DNA of 6,333 bases, from NCBI GenBank assembly GCA_022736495.1, contig DZCR01000176.1:1-6333 (forward strand), written 5' to 3'. Position numbers and translations under genes: made by a program. Origin of the DNA: Desulfobacca acetoxidans. Lineage in GTDB: Bacteria > Desulfobacterota > Desulfobaccia > Desulfobaccales > 0-14-0-80-60-11. Of the stretch, positions 6,130 to 6,333 are shown in pieces. The notes beneath the pieces are model-generated. The model saw nothing but the letters and a program-made list of their open reading frames with translations, did not search any database and was not told where the DNA came from. Numbering within the stretch: position 1 is the stretch's first letter; each line of letters starts with the position of its first letter.

Positions 6130-6145
6130 AGCGGAAGTTGAGCCA
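6130..6145 (-). promoter_or_regulatory. Candidate sigma-54 (-24/-12) promoter for tadE-tadG
   Basis: On the minus strand TGGCTC (6145-6140), five bases and CCGCT (6134-6130) place GG and GC at the exact distance of the consensus TGGCAC-N5-TTGCW. Differences are A to T in the first block and CC for TT in the second. Transcription would begin near 6119, about 100 bases before tadE. Its upstream side is the AT-rich block, a setting common for IHF-assisted sigma-54 promoters. Confidence 0.35.
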
Positions 6146-6196
6146 TTAAAATTAAATTATTTTTAATAATATAATATATAAGAAAATATTTTTTAT
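6144..6196. other. Extremely AT-rich block between divergent transcription units
   Basis: From about 6144 to 6196 there is almost no G or C, whereas the flanking genes are GC-rich (about 20% GC in 6121-6180 by hand count against 68% in 3421-3480). It has A- and T-tracts and repeated TATA elements, consistent with bent or easily melted promoter DNA or a binding site for IHF/H-NS-like proteins. No coding capacity. Confidence 0.6.
6146..6175 (+). promoter_or_regulatory. Candidate rightward sigma-70-type promoter
   Basis: TTAAAA (6146-6151), an 18-base spacer and a perfect TATAAT (6170-6175) read rightwards toward the possible gene start at 6306. An overlapping alternative is TTGAGC (6138-6143) with TTTAAT (6162-6167). 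In such AT-rich DNA -10 matches arise easily by chance. Confidence 0.3.
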
Positions 6197-6210
6197 CCCC
6201 GTTGGTCGAG

Positions 6211-6239
6211 AGATAAAGGGGGTTGTGCCCCCCGTATCT
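6211..6239. repeat. Long interrupted inverted repeat in the divergent promoter region
   Basis: AGATA (6211-6215) pairs with TATCT (6235-6239) and GGGGG (6218-6222) with CCCCC (6228-6232), separated by a two-base mismatch, with a five-base loop TTGTG. Ten of twelve positions pair. TTT follows on the plus strand (T run from 6239). It could be an operator, a leader hairpin of the rightward transcript or a terminator. Confidence 0.45.
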
Positions 6240-6305
6240 TTTCCAAACCCCCCGGGTCGTTTCCGGCAGCGAAGGACTTGTAAAAGAACAGGAGAGGGTG
6301 GTATC

Positions 6306-6333
6306 ATGGCCCCATGCAAGAGGGCTTTAGCCG
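6306..6333 (+). CDS. Possible start of a rightward gene, cut by the window end
   Basis: ATG at 6306 opens a frame of nine codons (MAPCKRALA) to the window edge. AGGAG at 6290-6294 lies 11 bases upstream and GAGGG at 6294-6298 seven bases upstream. A second ATG at 6314 in another frame is also open. Too short for any functional call; it is listed because the purine-rich site and the divergent promoter layout fit a gene start. Confidence 0.3.

Noticed and set aside
1..6333. CRISPR array, tRNA, rRNA, insertion sequence or attachment site
   Set aside because: No regularly spaced repeats, cloverleaf-like sequence, rRNA motif, transposase or terminal inverted repeats were found.

Overview
The window looks like chromosomal DNA from a GC-rich anaerobic bacterium, most plausibly a member of the former Deltaproteobacteria (Desulfobacterota). 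This rests on the gene content: a protein built from pieces of the corrinoid iron-sulfur protein of the Wood-Ljungdahl pathway, a stand-alone receiver protein, and Tad-type pilus proteins. It is an inference, and no marker gene fixes the taxon.

Left part (1-1308): the minus strand carries the first 228 codons of hisC (histidinol-phosphate aminotransferase), cut by the window edge just before its expected catalytic lysine. A 623-base gap without a convincing gene follows. It holds several inverted repeats, one of them a terminator-like hairpin with a T5 run.

Centre (1309-4260): four genes run rightwards. The first encodes a 210-residue protein joining the iron-sulfur cap and the C-terminal corrinoid-type domain of the CODH/ACS gamma subunit (AcsC/CdhE). 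The TIM barrel that normally lies between them is absent, and one of the four cluster cysteines is replaced by leucine. Next come a receiver-only response regulator, glgC (ADP-glucose pyrophosphorylase, overlapping the regulator by ATGA) and a histidine phosphatase resembling CobC/phosphoglycerate mutase. The regulator, glgC and phosphatase form a tight unit that may tie a phosphorelay to glycogen synthesis. The first gene is 87 bases upstream and may have its own promoter.

Right part (4261-6333): two minus-strand genes, tadE then tadG in order of transcription, encode membrane-anchored pseudopilin-like proteins of the Tad/Flp pilus family. They converge on the central cluster, with hairpins between the two gene sets. 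The second half of tadG has clearly lower GC than the central genes and contains a run of nine G residues in the coding strand that could allow slippage. Upstream of tadE is a -24/-12-like (sigma-54) sequence next to a very AT-rich block, then a long interrupted inverted repeat, and at the right edge a possible rightward gene start.

The most unusual item is the barrel-less CFeSP-gamma-like protein. The tadG homopolymer and the regulator-glgC coupling are next.
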